This document shows, one piece after another, positions 56,200 through 64,000 of a stretch of 64,000 nucleotides of DNA (positions are counted from its first letter, which is position 1; each line of letters begins with the position of its first letter). The position numbers and the translations under genes were made by a program. Source of the stretch: Streptomyces cellulosae (lineage in GTDB: Bacteria > Actinomycetota > Actinomycetes > Streptomycetales > Streptomycetaceae); NCBI RefSeq assembly GCF_000721105.1, contig NZ_JOEV01000038.1, positions 1-64,000 on the forward strand, written 5' to 3'. The notes beneath the pieces were generated by a model. That model had not been told where the DNA came from. It made no database searches and worked only from the letters and a program-made list of their open reading frames with translations.

Positions 56200-57582
56200 A
56201 TGGCTTCCCTCTCGAAGGCGGGCGCGGCCCTGATCGCGTTGCGCGAGGATCTGGCCGGCGACGTGTTCGCCCCGGGCGACTTCGGATACGACGAGGCCCG
56301 GGCCGTCTACAACGGCATGATCGACCGGCGGCCCGGGGTGATCGCGCAGTGCGTGGACGAGGCCGATGTGGTGCGCTCGGTGCGCTTCGCCCGGGAACTC
56401 GACCTGCCGGTCGCGGTGCGCGGAGGCGGGCACAGCGTGGCGGGGACGGCGCTCAACGACGGCGGAGTGGTGGTCGACCTGCGTCATATGCGGGGGACCA
56501 CCGTCGATCCGGCGGCCGAGGCGATCCGGGTCGGCGGCGGTGCCACGATGAGCGACCTCGACGGGGCCACCCAGCCGTACGGCCTCGCCACCACCGGCGG
56601 CCGGGCCTCCACCATCGGCGTCGGCGGCTTCGTCCTCGGCGGCGGCACCGGCTGGCTGGACCGCTCCTGCGGACTCGCCGTCGACAACCTGCTCGGTGTG
56701 GAACTGGTCACCGCCGACGGCAGCCGGGTGCACGCGAGCGCCGACGAAAACCCGGAATTGTTCTGGGCGCTGCACGGGGGCGGCGGCAACTTCGGCATCG
56801 CCACCGCCCTCACCCTCGCGCTGCACGAACTGCCCGAGTTCTCCATCGCATTGGTGCTGTACCTCCCGGAGGCCGGACCCGAGGTCGTGCGCACCTACCG
56901 CGAACTGATCACCGCCGCCCCCGTCGAGGCCTCCGGCGGAATCCTCTATCTCACGGGCCCGCCCGCGGAGTTCGTCCCGCCGCACCTGGTCGGCACGCTG
57001 GTGTGCGGCGCGCTGCTGGCGTACGCGGGTGCCGAGGAGGCCATGCGCAAGCTCGCCGAGCCCCTGCTGGCGCTGCCGCACGAGACGGAGGTCGTCACCG
57101 AGATCCCGTACGCCGACTTCCAGACGATGTTCGACGATCCGCCCGGGCTGCGGAACCACTGGTCGGTGGAGTTCACGGCCGACGCGCCCGACGACTTCGT
57201 GGACGCCTTCTGCGGCCGCGCCCGCTCCATGCCGGTGCCCACCGACACCCAGCACATGCTGTTCCCGCAGGGCGGCGCGATCGCCGACGGACCGCGGGAG
57301 TACCCCGTGCCGTACCGGGACGCCCGGTGGGCGGTGCACCCGTTCGCGGCCTGGGAGGACCCGGCCGACGACGAACGCGCCGTCCAGTGGGTCCGGGACG
57401 TCCGCGCCGCCGTGCGGCCGTGGAGCACCGGCGCGGTCCACCTCAACTTCATCGGCGACGAGGGCGCGGACCGCGTGATCGCCGGCCTGGGTGCGAAGAA
57501 CGCCCAGCGGCTGGCACGGGTGAAGCGGCGCTACGACCCCGACAACGTGTTCCGCTTCAACCACAACATCCGGCCTGCCTGA
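56200..57582 (+). CDS. FAD-binding oxidoreductase (VAO/BBE type)
   Basis: This 460-residue flavoprotein has RGGGHSVAG (His likely bonded to FAD), VGGGATMSDLD, GVGGFVLGGGTGW and the C-terminal BBE motif YDPDNVFRFNHNIRP. The family oxidises sugars, alkaloids or secondary metabolites using oxygen. A Cys occurs in DRSCGLAVDN where most relatives have Tyr. No signal peptide is seen. It is convergent with the LLM oxidoreductase gene and has a possible sequestered ribosome binding site. The substrate is unknown. Confidence 0.9.
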   Translation: MASLSKAGAALIALREDLAGDVFAPGDFGYDEARAVYNGMIDRRPGVIAQCVDEADVVRSVRFARELDLPVAVRGGGHSVAGTALNDGGVVVDLRHMRGTTVDPAAEAIRVGGGATMSDLDGATQPYGLATTGGRASTIGVGGFVLGGGTGWLDRSCGLAVDNLLGVELVTADGSRVHASADENPELFWALHGGGGNFGIATALTLALHELPEFSIALVLYLPEAGPEVVRTYRELITAAPVEASGGILYLTGPPAEFVPPHLVGTLVCGALLAYAGAEEAMRKLAEPLLALPHETEVVTEIPYADFQTMFDDPPGLRNHWSVEFTADAPDDFVDAFCGRARSMPVPTDTQHMLFPQGGAIADGPREYPVPYRDARWAVHPFAAWEDPADDERAVQWVRDVRAAVRPWSTGAVHLNFIGDEGADRVIAGLGAKNAQRLARVKRRYDPDNVFRFNHNIRPA

Positions 57583-57604
57583 GGGCTGCCTCGAGGAGCA
57601 GCCG

Positions 57605-58561
57605 TCAGGCCGGCCCGAGAGCCGTCAGGGTCCGCTCCCCCGCCGGGTCTCCCGCCGTGGCCGGCACCAGGGCGATCTCGTCGAGCCCGGCCTCGGCGTA
57701 GGCGTCGATGCGCGCCCGTACGGTGCCGGGATCGCCCACCAGGGCGACCGTGCCGGCGGCGCGCGGTGGCAGCGCGCGCACCAGGCTCTTGCGGTCGGCG
57801 CCGGCCGCGGCCAGTTCGACCGCCTCGCCGAGGCCCGCCGCGGTGAACATGTCGCGGTAGCCCGGCACGGTCAGATATCCGGCGATGCTGCCCAGCACCT
57901 GGGCCAGGGACTCCGGTTCCGGGTCGACGGCCGCGGGCAGCCACGCTGCCAGCCTCGGCGGGGTACGCCCCGCCCGCTCGGCCGCCGCGAGCAGCTTCGC
58001 CCGCAGGGCCGTCACCTGCTCCGGGGAGACGATGTCCAGCAGCATCCGGTCGGCGTGCGCGGCGGCCGTGGCGATCGCACGGTCACCGAAGGCGGCCACG
58101 GTGAGCGGCCCGCCGGGCGGTGCCAGACGGCGGTGGAAGGTGCTGCCGGGTACGACCGGCTCGCCCACGGCCGTGTGCAGCAGTCCGCGCAGGGCGGCCG
58201 CGCTCTCCTCCAGCGCCGCGGCGGGCCGCTCCCGGGGCCGGCCGTGCACGCCCTCGACGACCCGCTTGCTGGAGGTGCCCAGCGCGACCCCGACCGGCCG
58301 GCCGGTGACCACCGAGACCCCCGCGACACCGCGGGCGATCGTGTAGGCGTCCCGCACGGACACCGGCACCGGTCCGGCCGTCAGCGCGACCCGCTCGGTG
58401 GCCTGTCCGATGGCCGTGGCCAGGACGAAGGAGTCCCAGGTCGGTCCCTCCCCGGCCCACACCTCGCGGTATCCGAGCCGGTCGGCGAGGACCGCCACCC
58501 GCAACGGCTCGTCGACCGGACTGTCGTCCTCGCGCCCCACGGCGACCACGCTGATGTCCAT
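57605..58561 (-). CDS. LLM class oxidoreductase, F420-dependent type
   Basis: This 318-residue TIM-barrel protein starts MDISVVAVGREDDS and shows DRLGYREVWAGEG, ATAIGQATERVALTAGPVPV, GVSVVTGRPVGVALG and GDPGTVRARIDAY. The pattern is that of F420-dependent luciferase-like oxidoreductases. It lies convergent to the BBE gene and divergent from the PucR regulator 101 bp away, which may control it. Confidence 0.85.
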   Translation of the reverse strand: MDISVVAVGREDDSPVDEPLRVAVLADRLGYREVWAGEGPTWDSFVLATAIGQATERVALTAGPVPVSVRDAYTIARGVAGVSVVTGRPVGVALGTSSKRVVEGVHGRPRERPAAALEESAAALRGLLHTAVGEPVVPGSTFHRRLAPPGGPLTVAAFGDRAIATAAAHADRMLLDIVSPEQVTALRAKLLAAAERAGRTPPRLAAWLPAAVDPEPESLAQVLGSIAGYLTVPGYRDMFTAAGLGEAVELAAAGADRKSLVRALPPRAAGTVALVGDPGTVRARIDAYAEAGLDEIALVPATAGDPAGERTLTALGPA

Positions 58562-58662
58562 GGCCCGCCGCTACCCGACGGCACGCGTCCCAAGCATGCG
58601 GTGATCATTGCCGTGGCCGCCGGAGATGTCACCGGAAGGGGTGCGCGGGTAGCGTCCGCTGC

Positions 58663-60309
58663 ATGGACAGCGGCACGGACCACCGATTCGAGAGCCAGGG
58701 CGCCGGGATCACCGTCCAGCGCGCGCTGGAGCTGCCCGGCCTGCGCAGCGGCCTGCCCGAGGTCCTCGCGGGCGCGGACCGGCTGGGGCGCACCGTGCGC
58801 TGGGTGCACGCGGGCGAGGTGCCCCATATCGCCTCGCTGCTCAAGGGCGGCGAACTGCTGCTCACCACGGGGTACGGCCTCGGCACCCGCCCGGCCGACC
58901 AGCGCGCGTTCGTCCGCACCCTGGCCGAGCGCGGTATCGCCGCCCTGGTCGTGGAACTCGGACCCCGTTTCACCCGGCTGCCCGCGGCGCTGGTCGACAC
59001 GGCACGCGCGGCCGGTCTCCCGCTGGTCCAACTGCACCGCGAGGTGCCGTTCGTGACGGTCACCGAGGAGGTCCACACCGAGATCGTCAACGGCCACTAC
59101 GCCCTGCTCCAGCGGGCGGAGGAGGTGCACCGCCGCTGCACCGAGGCCCTGCTGGGCGGCGGCGGGGTGCCGCAGGTCCTCGGGATCCTGGCCGACTTCA
59201 GCGGCAACCCGGTCTTCCTGGAGACCACGGACGGCCGGCTCCTGTACGCCGCCGGGGCGGGCCCCGAGGGCGCGGACCCGCTCCAGGTGTGGGAGGGGCT
59301 GCGCGGCCAGCACCAGGACACCCCGCCGGCCGGTTCCGTCCTGGTGGACGTGCCGGGCGGCGGTCCGGGCACGGGTGCGGTCCGCGCCCGGCTGGTCCTG
59401 CTGCCCGTACGGGACCGGCTGGCCCTCGTGCACCGGATGGCCGCCGAACGGGCCGCGGGCCTCCTGGCGGTGGTCCTGATGCAGGCCCGGCAGGAGGAGG
59501 AACTGGCGGCGCGGGGGCGGGGCGACTTCCTGACCGACCTCGCCGAGGGCCGTATCGCCCCGGAGGACGCCCCCGCGCAGGCGCGTGTGCTCGGCTTCAA
59601 GCCGGGTGCCGGCCCGCTGCTGCCCGTCGTGATGCGGCTCGCGGACACCTTGGCCCCGGGCGGCGGCTGGGCGGTCCTGGCGCGCGCGGTCGCGGAGGAG
59701 CTGGCGTCGGTGGGCGTGCCGGTCCTGTTGGGCGTACGGCCCGTCGAGGGCCGGGTCCCGCTGCTGCTGGGCCTGCGTACGGAGACGGAACGGCCGGCCG
59801 TCGCGGACCGGGTGGCGGCGGCGCTGCGGGCGGGTGTGGAGCGGGCCGGGATGCAGCGGCCGGGGGCACGGCCGCCGGTGGTGGTCGTCGGGGTGGCCGG
59901 CGGCTGGGCGGCGGCCTCGGCGGGCCTCAGGCACGCGGCGGAGACGGCGACCGCGGCCCAGGGTCTGTCCGACCGTCCCTGGTACGACGCCCGCCGCCTC
60001 GACATCGACCTGCTGCTGTGGCGGCTGCGCGAACACCCGGACCTGGCGGCCTTCGTGGACCGGGCGATCGGGCCCGTCCGCGACCACGACCACCGCTCGA
60101 GGCCGCCGCTGCTGCCCACCCTGGAGACCTACCTGGCCCACGCGGGCCGCAAGGCGGAGACCGCCCGCGAGCTCCACCTCAACCGGCAGACCCTGTACAA
60201 CCGCCTCGCCCGCATCGGCGAGTTGCTGGGTAGCGACCTGGACGATCCGCAGACGGTGCTGGCGTTGAGCCTGGCCCTGCGGGCCCGCAGGCTGGTGCCG
60301 GCTTCCTAG
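58663..60309 (+). CDS. PucR family transcriptional regulator
   Basis: This 548-residue regulator has an N-terminal PucR sensor (GITVQRALELPGLRSGLPEV, VRWVHAGEVPHI), a long central GGDEF-like linker and a C-terminal helix-turn-helix of the PucR/CdaR type (PTLETYLAHAGRKAETAREL, LNRQTLYNRLARIGELLG). Such regulators respond to nitrogen or amino acid metabolites. TAGCGT about 8 bp before the ATG could be a minus-10 box, so the mRNA may be leaderless. Its stop overlaps that of the convergent glycosyltransferase gene by the palindrome CTAG. Confidence 0.9.
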   Translation: MDSGTDHRFESQGAGITVQRALELPGLRSGLPEVLAGADRLGRTVRWVHAGEVPHIASLLKGGELLLTTGYGLGTRPADQRAFVRTLAERGIAALVVELGPRFTRLPAALVDTARAAGLPLVQLHREVPFVTVTEEVHTEIVNGHYALLQRAEEVHRRCTEALLGGGGVPQVLGILADFSGNPVFLETTDGRLLYAAGAGPEGADPLQVWEGLRGQHQDTPPAGSVLVDVPGGGPGTGAVRARLVLLPVRDRLALVHRMAAERAAGLLAVVLMQARQEEELAARGRGDFLTDLAEGRIAPEDAPAQARVLGFKPGAGPLLPVVMRLADTLAPGGGWAVLARAVAEELASVGVPVLLGVRPVEGRVPLLLGLRTETERPAVADRVAAALRAGVERAGMQRPGARPPVVVVGVAGGWAAASAGLRHAAETATAAQGLSDRPWYDARRLDIDLLLWRLREHPDLAAFVDRAIGPVRDHDHRSRPPLLPTLETYLAHAGRKAETARELHLNRQTLYNRLARIGELLGSDLDDPQTVLALSLALRARRLVPAS

Positions 60310-61442
60310 ATCAGGGGACGCGGCTGGGTCAGCTCGTCGTACACACTGAGCACTTGGGCGACGGTCTCGTCCTCGGTGGGCCAGGTGGCCGCCTGGCGCA
60401 GGCCCTTGTCCCGGAGCAGTTCCTGGCGCTCGGGATCGTCGAGCAGCCGTACCACCGCGTCCGCGAGGGCCTCCGCGTCCCCCGCCGGGACGAGTTCGGC
60501 CGCGTCGCCGACGAGTTCGGGGACGGCGCCGCAGGCCGCGGCGACGAGCGGCACGCGCGCGTGCAGGGCCTCCTGGGCGAGCACGGACCGCGACTCCCCG
60601 CCGCTCGGCAGGAGGGCGAGGTCGGCGGCGGCGAGCAACTCGGTGGCGTCGTCCCTCCGGCCGATGAGCCGGACCGGCAGTCGCTCGTCCTCGATCCGCT
60701 GCTGCAACTCGGCGCGCAACGGCCCCTCTCCGGCGATCGCGACCAGTGGTACGGGGTCGAGGCGCCGCCACGCGCGGGCGGCGTCCAGCAGTGTGTCGTA
60801 GCCCCGGTGCCGGTCGAGGGAGCCGACGGCCATCAGCAACGGGCGTCCGGTGGCGCCGAGTTCGGCCCGCACCTTGGGCCGCAGCCGGTCGGGATCCTCC
60901 GGCTCGAAAGCCTCGCGGGGACCGGGCAGCGCCACGGCGGCGAGCCGCGCGTCCCGCGCGCCCGTCCGGCGGGCCCGGTCGACGAGGGTCGAGGTGGTGC
61001 CGAGCACCACGGCGGCGGTCTTCACCACCCGCCGCTCCAGCAGGCGCAGGAAGTGAGCCCGCGCACCCTCGGCGTACGCCCGGTCGTGCCAGGTGACGAC
61101 GAGCGGGGTGTGCCGCCCGCTGAGCGCGAGCACGGCGCGGAAGGAGGCGTGCAGTCCGTGGGCGTGCACCAGGTCGGCATGGGTGCACGCCTGGCGCAGC
61201 GCGGCGACGGAGGCCGGGTCGCTGCTGCGCGGCACGTGGACGTGTTCGGCACCGGCGCCGGTGAAGTCGTAGGCGTGATCGGCCTCGACGGGGGCGCACA
61301 CCGTGACCCGCACGCCCCGCGCCACCAGCCCGGTGGCCAGGGAGCGCACATGCGCGCTGCTGCCGGCGTTGCCTCCGCCGAGCACCTGCACGGTGCGCAG
61401 CGGCGCCTGGCCGTGCGGTGAGTGGCTGCTCACGGGGGTCAC
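60306..61442 (-). CDS. family 4 glycosyltransferase
   Basis: This 378-residue GT-B enzyme has a Gly-rich N-terminus (VQVLGGGNAGSSAHVRSLA), AHGLHASFRAVLAL, and C-terminal donor-binding LLPSGGESRSVLAQEALHAR followed by GAVPELVGDAAELVPAGD. It should use a nucleotide sugar. GTG at 61442 was chosen for the GGAG about 10 nt upstream and the compact N-terminus. In related genomes it precedes a membrane MraY/WecA-like gene, which survives here only as a fragment. It may add sugar to a lipid-linked precursor; this is inference. Confidence 0.88.
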   Translation of the reverse strand: MTPVSSHSPHGQAPLRTVQVLGGGNAGSSAHVRSLATGLVARGVRVTVCAPVEADHAYDFTGAGAEHVHVPRSSDPASVAALRQACTHADLVHAHGLHASFRAVLALSGRHTPLVVTWHDRAYAEGARAHFLRLLERRVVKTAAVVLGTTSTLVDRARRTGARDARLAAVALPGPREAFEPEDPDRLRPKVRAELGATGRPLLMAVGSLDRHRGYDTLLDAARAWRRLDPVPLVAIAGEGPLRAELQQRIEDERLPVRLIGRRDDATELLAAADLALLPSGGESRSVLAQEALHARVPLVAAACGAVPELVGDAAELVPAGDAEALADAVVRLLDDPERQELLRDKGLRQAATWPTEDETVAQVLSVYDELTQPRPLI

Positions 61443-61618
61443 GTGGCCGGGGCTCCTGGTTCGGGTCGGGCGGTCACGAGGAAACGTACAGAAGGTGCCG
61501 AGCGGGAGGTGTACCGCGCGCTTCCTACGCGTACTGCGTTCTACGCCAAGGATGCCAGGCCGTACGGGTGTTCCGGGAACGCCGGAGGTCGGGCGGCCGG
61601 GCGGTTCGGCGAGTGGGG

Positions 61619-61864
61619 TCACTCACACGAGTGAAGAGACCCGGGTTCCGTACGGATACGCGTACGGAAGGCTCCTCGCGTCAGCCTCGCCGCCGCGCTC
61701 ACCTTGTCCCCGTACACGGCGGCCGCGACGAGCGCGGCGGCGTGCACGGCCAACCCCGCACGCCCCCGGCCCGCGACGGCGGCGGCCCCCAGAGTCGCGC
61801 CCAGCGCGTGTGCCCCGGTGTCGCCGACCATCGCGCGCTCCCTCAGATCCGCGGGCAGCACGGC
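61619..61864 (-). pseudogene. C-terminal fragment of an MraY/WecA-like membrane protein
   Basis: The frame reads LPADLRERAMVGDTGAHALG and continues with ALVAAAVYGDKVSA, matching the last catalytic loop and membrane helix of a Streptomyces membrane protein related to phospho-sugar transferases. Homology begins one codon after the stop codon of the amylase gene, in the same frame. The usual last 20-30 residues also differ. The gene lost its first 250 or so residues at this junction, so it is a remnant. Confidence 0.7.
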
Positions 61865-63184
61865 TTACGGGACGGTCGCCACGGACCAGCCCAGGCCCGG
61901 CAAGGACACCGTCCCGGACCGCGCGTCGACGCCGCCGTCCCCCGCGGCAGGGGTCCAGGGCGCGGCCGGGACCGCTCCGGTCGCGGGCGCCGTACCGAAG
62001 TTGAGGCCGACCGCGACGGCGGCATCGCTTCCGGGATCCGTGAGGACGTAGGTGAGCACCGTGTCGTCGAGGGTGTGGACCTGGGTCCGGGCCCGCACCA
62101 GCCAGGGGTTGCGCCGGCGCAGCCCCACCAGTGACTGATGGAGCTGTTCCACCCACAGGTGGTCGGAGCCCAGGTCGCCGGGATCGGCGGGGAACGCCGG
62201 GCGGACGGCGTCGTCCCCGCCCTCCCGCTCCTCCTTGACGCCCCGCCAGGCACGCTCGTCGCCCGCGTACACGGACGGGATCCCGCCGACGGTGAACAGC
62301 ACGGTGAGAGCGTGCGCCAGATGCCGGGGCTCGTGCAGCCGGCTGGCGATCCGGGTGACGTCGTGGTTCCCGACGAACGTCTGCGGTACGAAGGTGTCGA
62401 GCAGGGCGTTGTGGCGCCCGAGCGTCCAGGCCAGTTCGTGCGGGTTGGTGTCGTTGAGCGAACTCCAGACCGCCTTCCACAGCTCGTACTGCGTGACGGA
62501 GTCAAGGCCGCCCTCCGTGACGTACGCGGCGTAGTCCCCGTGGATGACCTCCCCGCAGAACCACGCCTCGGGATGCCGTGCCCGCACCCGGTCGGTGACG
62601 GTGCGCCAGAAGGGCCGCGGCACGGCGTAGGCGGCGTCCAGCCGCCAGCCGGAGACACCCCGCTCCAGCCAGTGGTCGAGGACGGCGACCACATGGTCGG
62701 CGACGGCGGGGTCGGCGTGGTTGAGGGCGACCAGGTGGCCGTGTCCCTCGAAGGTGCGGAAGTCGTCGCCCTCGGGGACGAACCAGTTCGCGTACGGAGA
62801 GGCGGAGCCGCTCCGCTCCACATCGGCGAACGGGCCGAAGGAACGGCCGACGTGGTTGAAGACGCCGTCCAGCAGCACCCGCACCCCACGGTCGGCCGCG
62901 CTCTGGATCAGCTCGGTCAGGTCGTCCTCGGTGCCGAGGCGGGGGTCGATCCGGAAATGGTCGACCGTGTCGTAGCCATGGGTCTCGGCGGCGAAGACCG
63001 GGCCGAGGGCGAGGCCGTTGCAGCCCAGCCCCACCAGGTGGTCCAGCCAGCCGGTCAGCATCGGGAGTCGGTGACGCGGCGGCTCGCCCGGGGGCAGGGC
63101 GGCGCGTTCGGCGCCCAGGAAGCCCAGGGGATAGACGTGCCACCAGATGGCGTGGTCGGACCAGGGCACGGGTGCCTCCGTCAA
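61865..63184 (-). CDS. alpha-amylase family (GH13) glycosidase
   Basis: This 439-residue GH13 enzyme has region I DGVFNH, region II GWRLDAA (catalytic Asp), region III FCGEVIH (acid/base Glu) and region IV FVGNHDV (transition-state Asp). Start MTEAPVPWSDHAIWWHVYPL is typical of short intracellular alpha-glucosidases or maltose-processing amylases. No signal peptide is present. It is inserted between recN and the remnant of a membrane gene and ends one codon before the remnant begins, so it probably arrived by a local rearrangement. Confidence 0.93.
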   Translation of the reverse strand: MTEAPVPWSDHAIWWHVYPLGFLGAERAALPPGEPPRHRLPMLTGWLDHLVGLGCNGLALGPVFAAETHGYDTVDHFRIDPRLGTEDDLTELIQSAADRGVRVLLDGVFNHVGRSFGPFADVERSGSASPYANWFVPEGDDFRTFEGHGHLVALNHADPAVADHVVAVLDHWLERGVSGWRLDAAYAVPRPFWRTVTDRVRARHPEAWFCGEVIHGDYAAYVTEGGLDSVTQYELWKAVWSSLNDTNPHELAWTLGRHNALLDTFVPQTFVGNHDVTRIASRLHEPRHLAHALTVLFTVGGIPSVYAGDERAWRGVKEEREGGDDAVRPAFPADPGDLGSDHLWVEQLHQSLVGLRRRNPWLVRARTQVHTLDDTVLTYVLTDPGSDAAVAVGLNFGTAPATGAVPAAPWTPAAGDGGVDARSGTVSLPGLGWSVATVP

Positions 63185-63343
63185 CGGGGTCGGGACGGAC
63201 GGCCGGGGCGGCCGGCCGGTGAGTCGGTGTGCGCGGACGCCTGACGCCGCCGCGGGCCGAAGCCCGCAGGACCTGCACCACGCCGACGTGCCGGTCGCAG
63301 TGCCGCCGCGCTCCGGCGCGCAGGTCGGAGTGTCACCTCGGCC

Positions 63344-64000
63344 CTACACCTCGGCGCGTGCCGTGGCCAGCAGCTCCTCCGCGTGTGCCCGGGCCGTCTC
63401 CGAGTCCTCCTGTCCGGCGAGCATCCGGGACAGCTCCCGGATCCGCTCCTCGCCCTCCAGCACCTTCACCCCGGACCGGGTCACGGAACCGTCGCTGGTC
63501 TTCTCCACCAGCAACTGCCGGTCGGCGAAGGCGGCCACCTGGGGCAGATGCGTGACGACGACGACCTGCGCGGTCTTCGCCAGCCGGGCCAGCCGCCGCC
63601 CGATCTCCACCGCGGCCTTGCCGCCGACGCCGGCGTCGACCTCGTCGAAGAGGTACGTCGGCACCGGGTCGGTCCCCGCGAAGACGACCTCCACCGCCAG
63701 CATCACCCGCGACAGCTCACCCCCGGACGCGCCCTTGGCGATGGGCCGGGGCGGCGCCCCCGGATGCGGGGCCAGCAGCAACTCGACCTCGTCGACACCG
63801 GCCGGCCCGTAAGCGACCGCGCGTCCGCCGACCTCGACGCCCTCCGGGTCCTCGGTCTGCCGGATGTCGAAGGACACGCGCGCGTGCGGCATCGCCAGCG
63901 AGGCCAGCTCGGCGGTGACGGCGGCCGCGAACCGCTCGGCGGCCTCGGTCCGCGCGTCGGTCAACGCCTGCGCCAACCCGCCCAGTTCGGCCCGCAGCGC
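63344..64000 (-). CDS. recN: DNA repair protein RecN (C-terminal part)
   Basis: Only the last 218 residues are inside the window; the gene continues past 64000. The visible part has the ABC-type signature ASGGELSRVMLAVEVVF, Walker B YLFDEVDAGVGG and the switch VVVTHLPQVAAFADRQLLVEK, all diagnostic of RecN, an SMC-like protein acting on double-strand breaks. It reads toward the amylase gene, 159 bp away. Its promoter and any SOS box are outside the window. Confidence 0.95.
   Translation of the reverse strand, partial: ALRAELGGLAQALTDARTEAAERFAAAVTAELASLAMPHARVSFDIRQTEDPEGVEVGGRAVAYGPAGVDEVELLLAPHPGAPPRPIAKGASGGELSRVMLAVEVVFAGTDPVPTYLFDEVDAGVGGKAAVEIGRRLARLAKTAQVVVVTHLPQVAAFADRQLLVEKTSDGSVTRSGVKVLEGEERIRELSRMLAGQEDSETARAHAEELLATARAEV

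Overview
The window is chromosomal DNA from a Streptomyces species. It has very high GC with strong third-position GC bias, GTG and TTG starts with GGAGG-type ribosome binding sites, a TTA (bldA-type) codon in one accessory gene, a SepF-like sflA, streptogrisin proteases, conservon remnants and Tat-exported proteins. From memory the core order (dnaE2, sflA, der-plsC-cmk-tyrA-aroH, rluB-scpB-scpA-parA, ald, nudix, pyrG, recN) matches the S. coelicolor SCO1738-SCO1780 neighbourhood, with several local insertions and decayed genes.

Region 1 (1-11.7 kb): an SOS-type mutasome (a Y-family polymerase-like protein without the usual first catalytic Asp, overlapping dnaE2) preceded by a near-perfect LexA box. 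A decayed TnsA-like endonuclease fragment follows, then a TetR / aldo-keto reductase / quinone reductase operon, two secreted S1 proteases with a truncated slipin gene between them, and a DUF1684 gene.

Region 2 (10.9-19 kb): a divergently arranged uptake and flavin-monooxygenase locus. The minus-strand operon encodes a permease, an FAD/NAD(P)-binding protein, an ATPase, two FMN monooxygenases and DUF1684; the substrate-binding lipoprotein is divergent, behind a long and apparently structured leader. The layout suggests scavenging of an amino-acid-like, possibly organosulfur, compound.

Region 3 (19-34 kb): accessory and decaying DNA. It holds a conservon cvnC/cvnD remnant, a Cys-tailed DUF5685 protein beside sflA, an acyl-CoA dehydrogenase with a clear operator palindrome, a DHA2 exporter, a PIG-V-type mannosyltransferase, a PAP2 phosphatase, an I78 inhibitor-like protein, an orphan cytochrome oxidase subunit I, WYL and LivF pseudogenes, and an Rpf/LysM wall hydrolase.

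Region 4 (34-54 kb): housekeeping genes for ribosome GTPase Der, phospholipid acylation, CMP kinase, tyrosine synthesis, pseudouridylation, condensin ScpAB, a ParA-like ATPase, alanine dehydrogenase, ADP-ribose Nudix and CTP synthase. Two small systems sit inside it: a membrane-His protein (DUF6529) with a Tat/lipoprotein Rieske protein, and an NrtR regulator with an ADP-ribosylglycohydrolase under a perfect 23-bp palindrome.

Region 5 (54-64 kb): GH15 trehalase-like enzyme, BBE flavoprotein, F420-type LLM oxidoreductase, PucR regulator, GT4 glycosyltransferase, a truncated MraY/WecA-like gene cut at the end of a GH13 amylase gene, and the C-terminal part of recN.

No rRNA, tRNA, CRISPR array, intact insertion sequence or prophage was seen. 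Motif calls and residue numbers were read by eye from the translations. Family names come from recognised motifs, not database searches.
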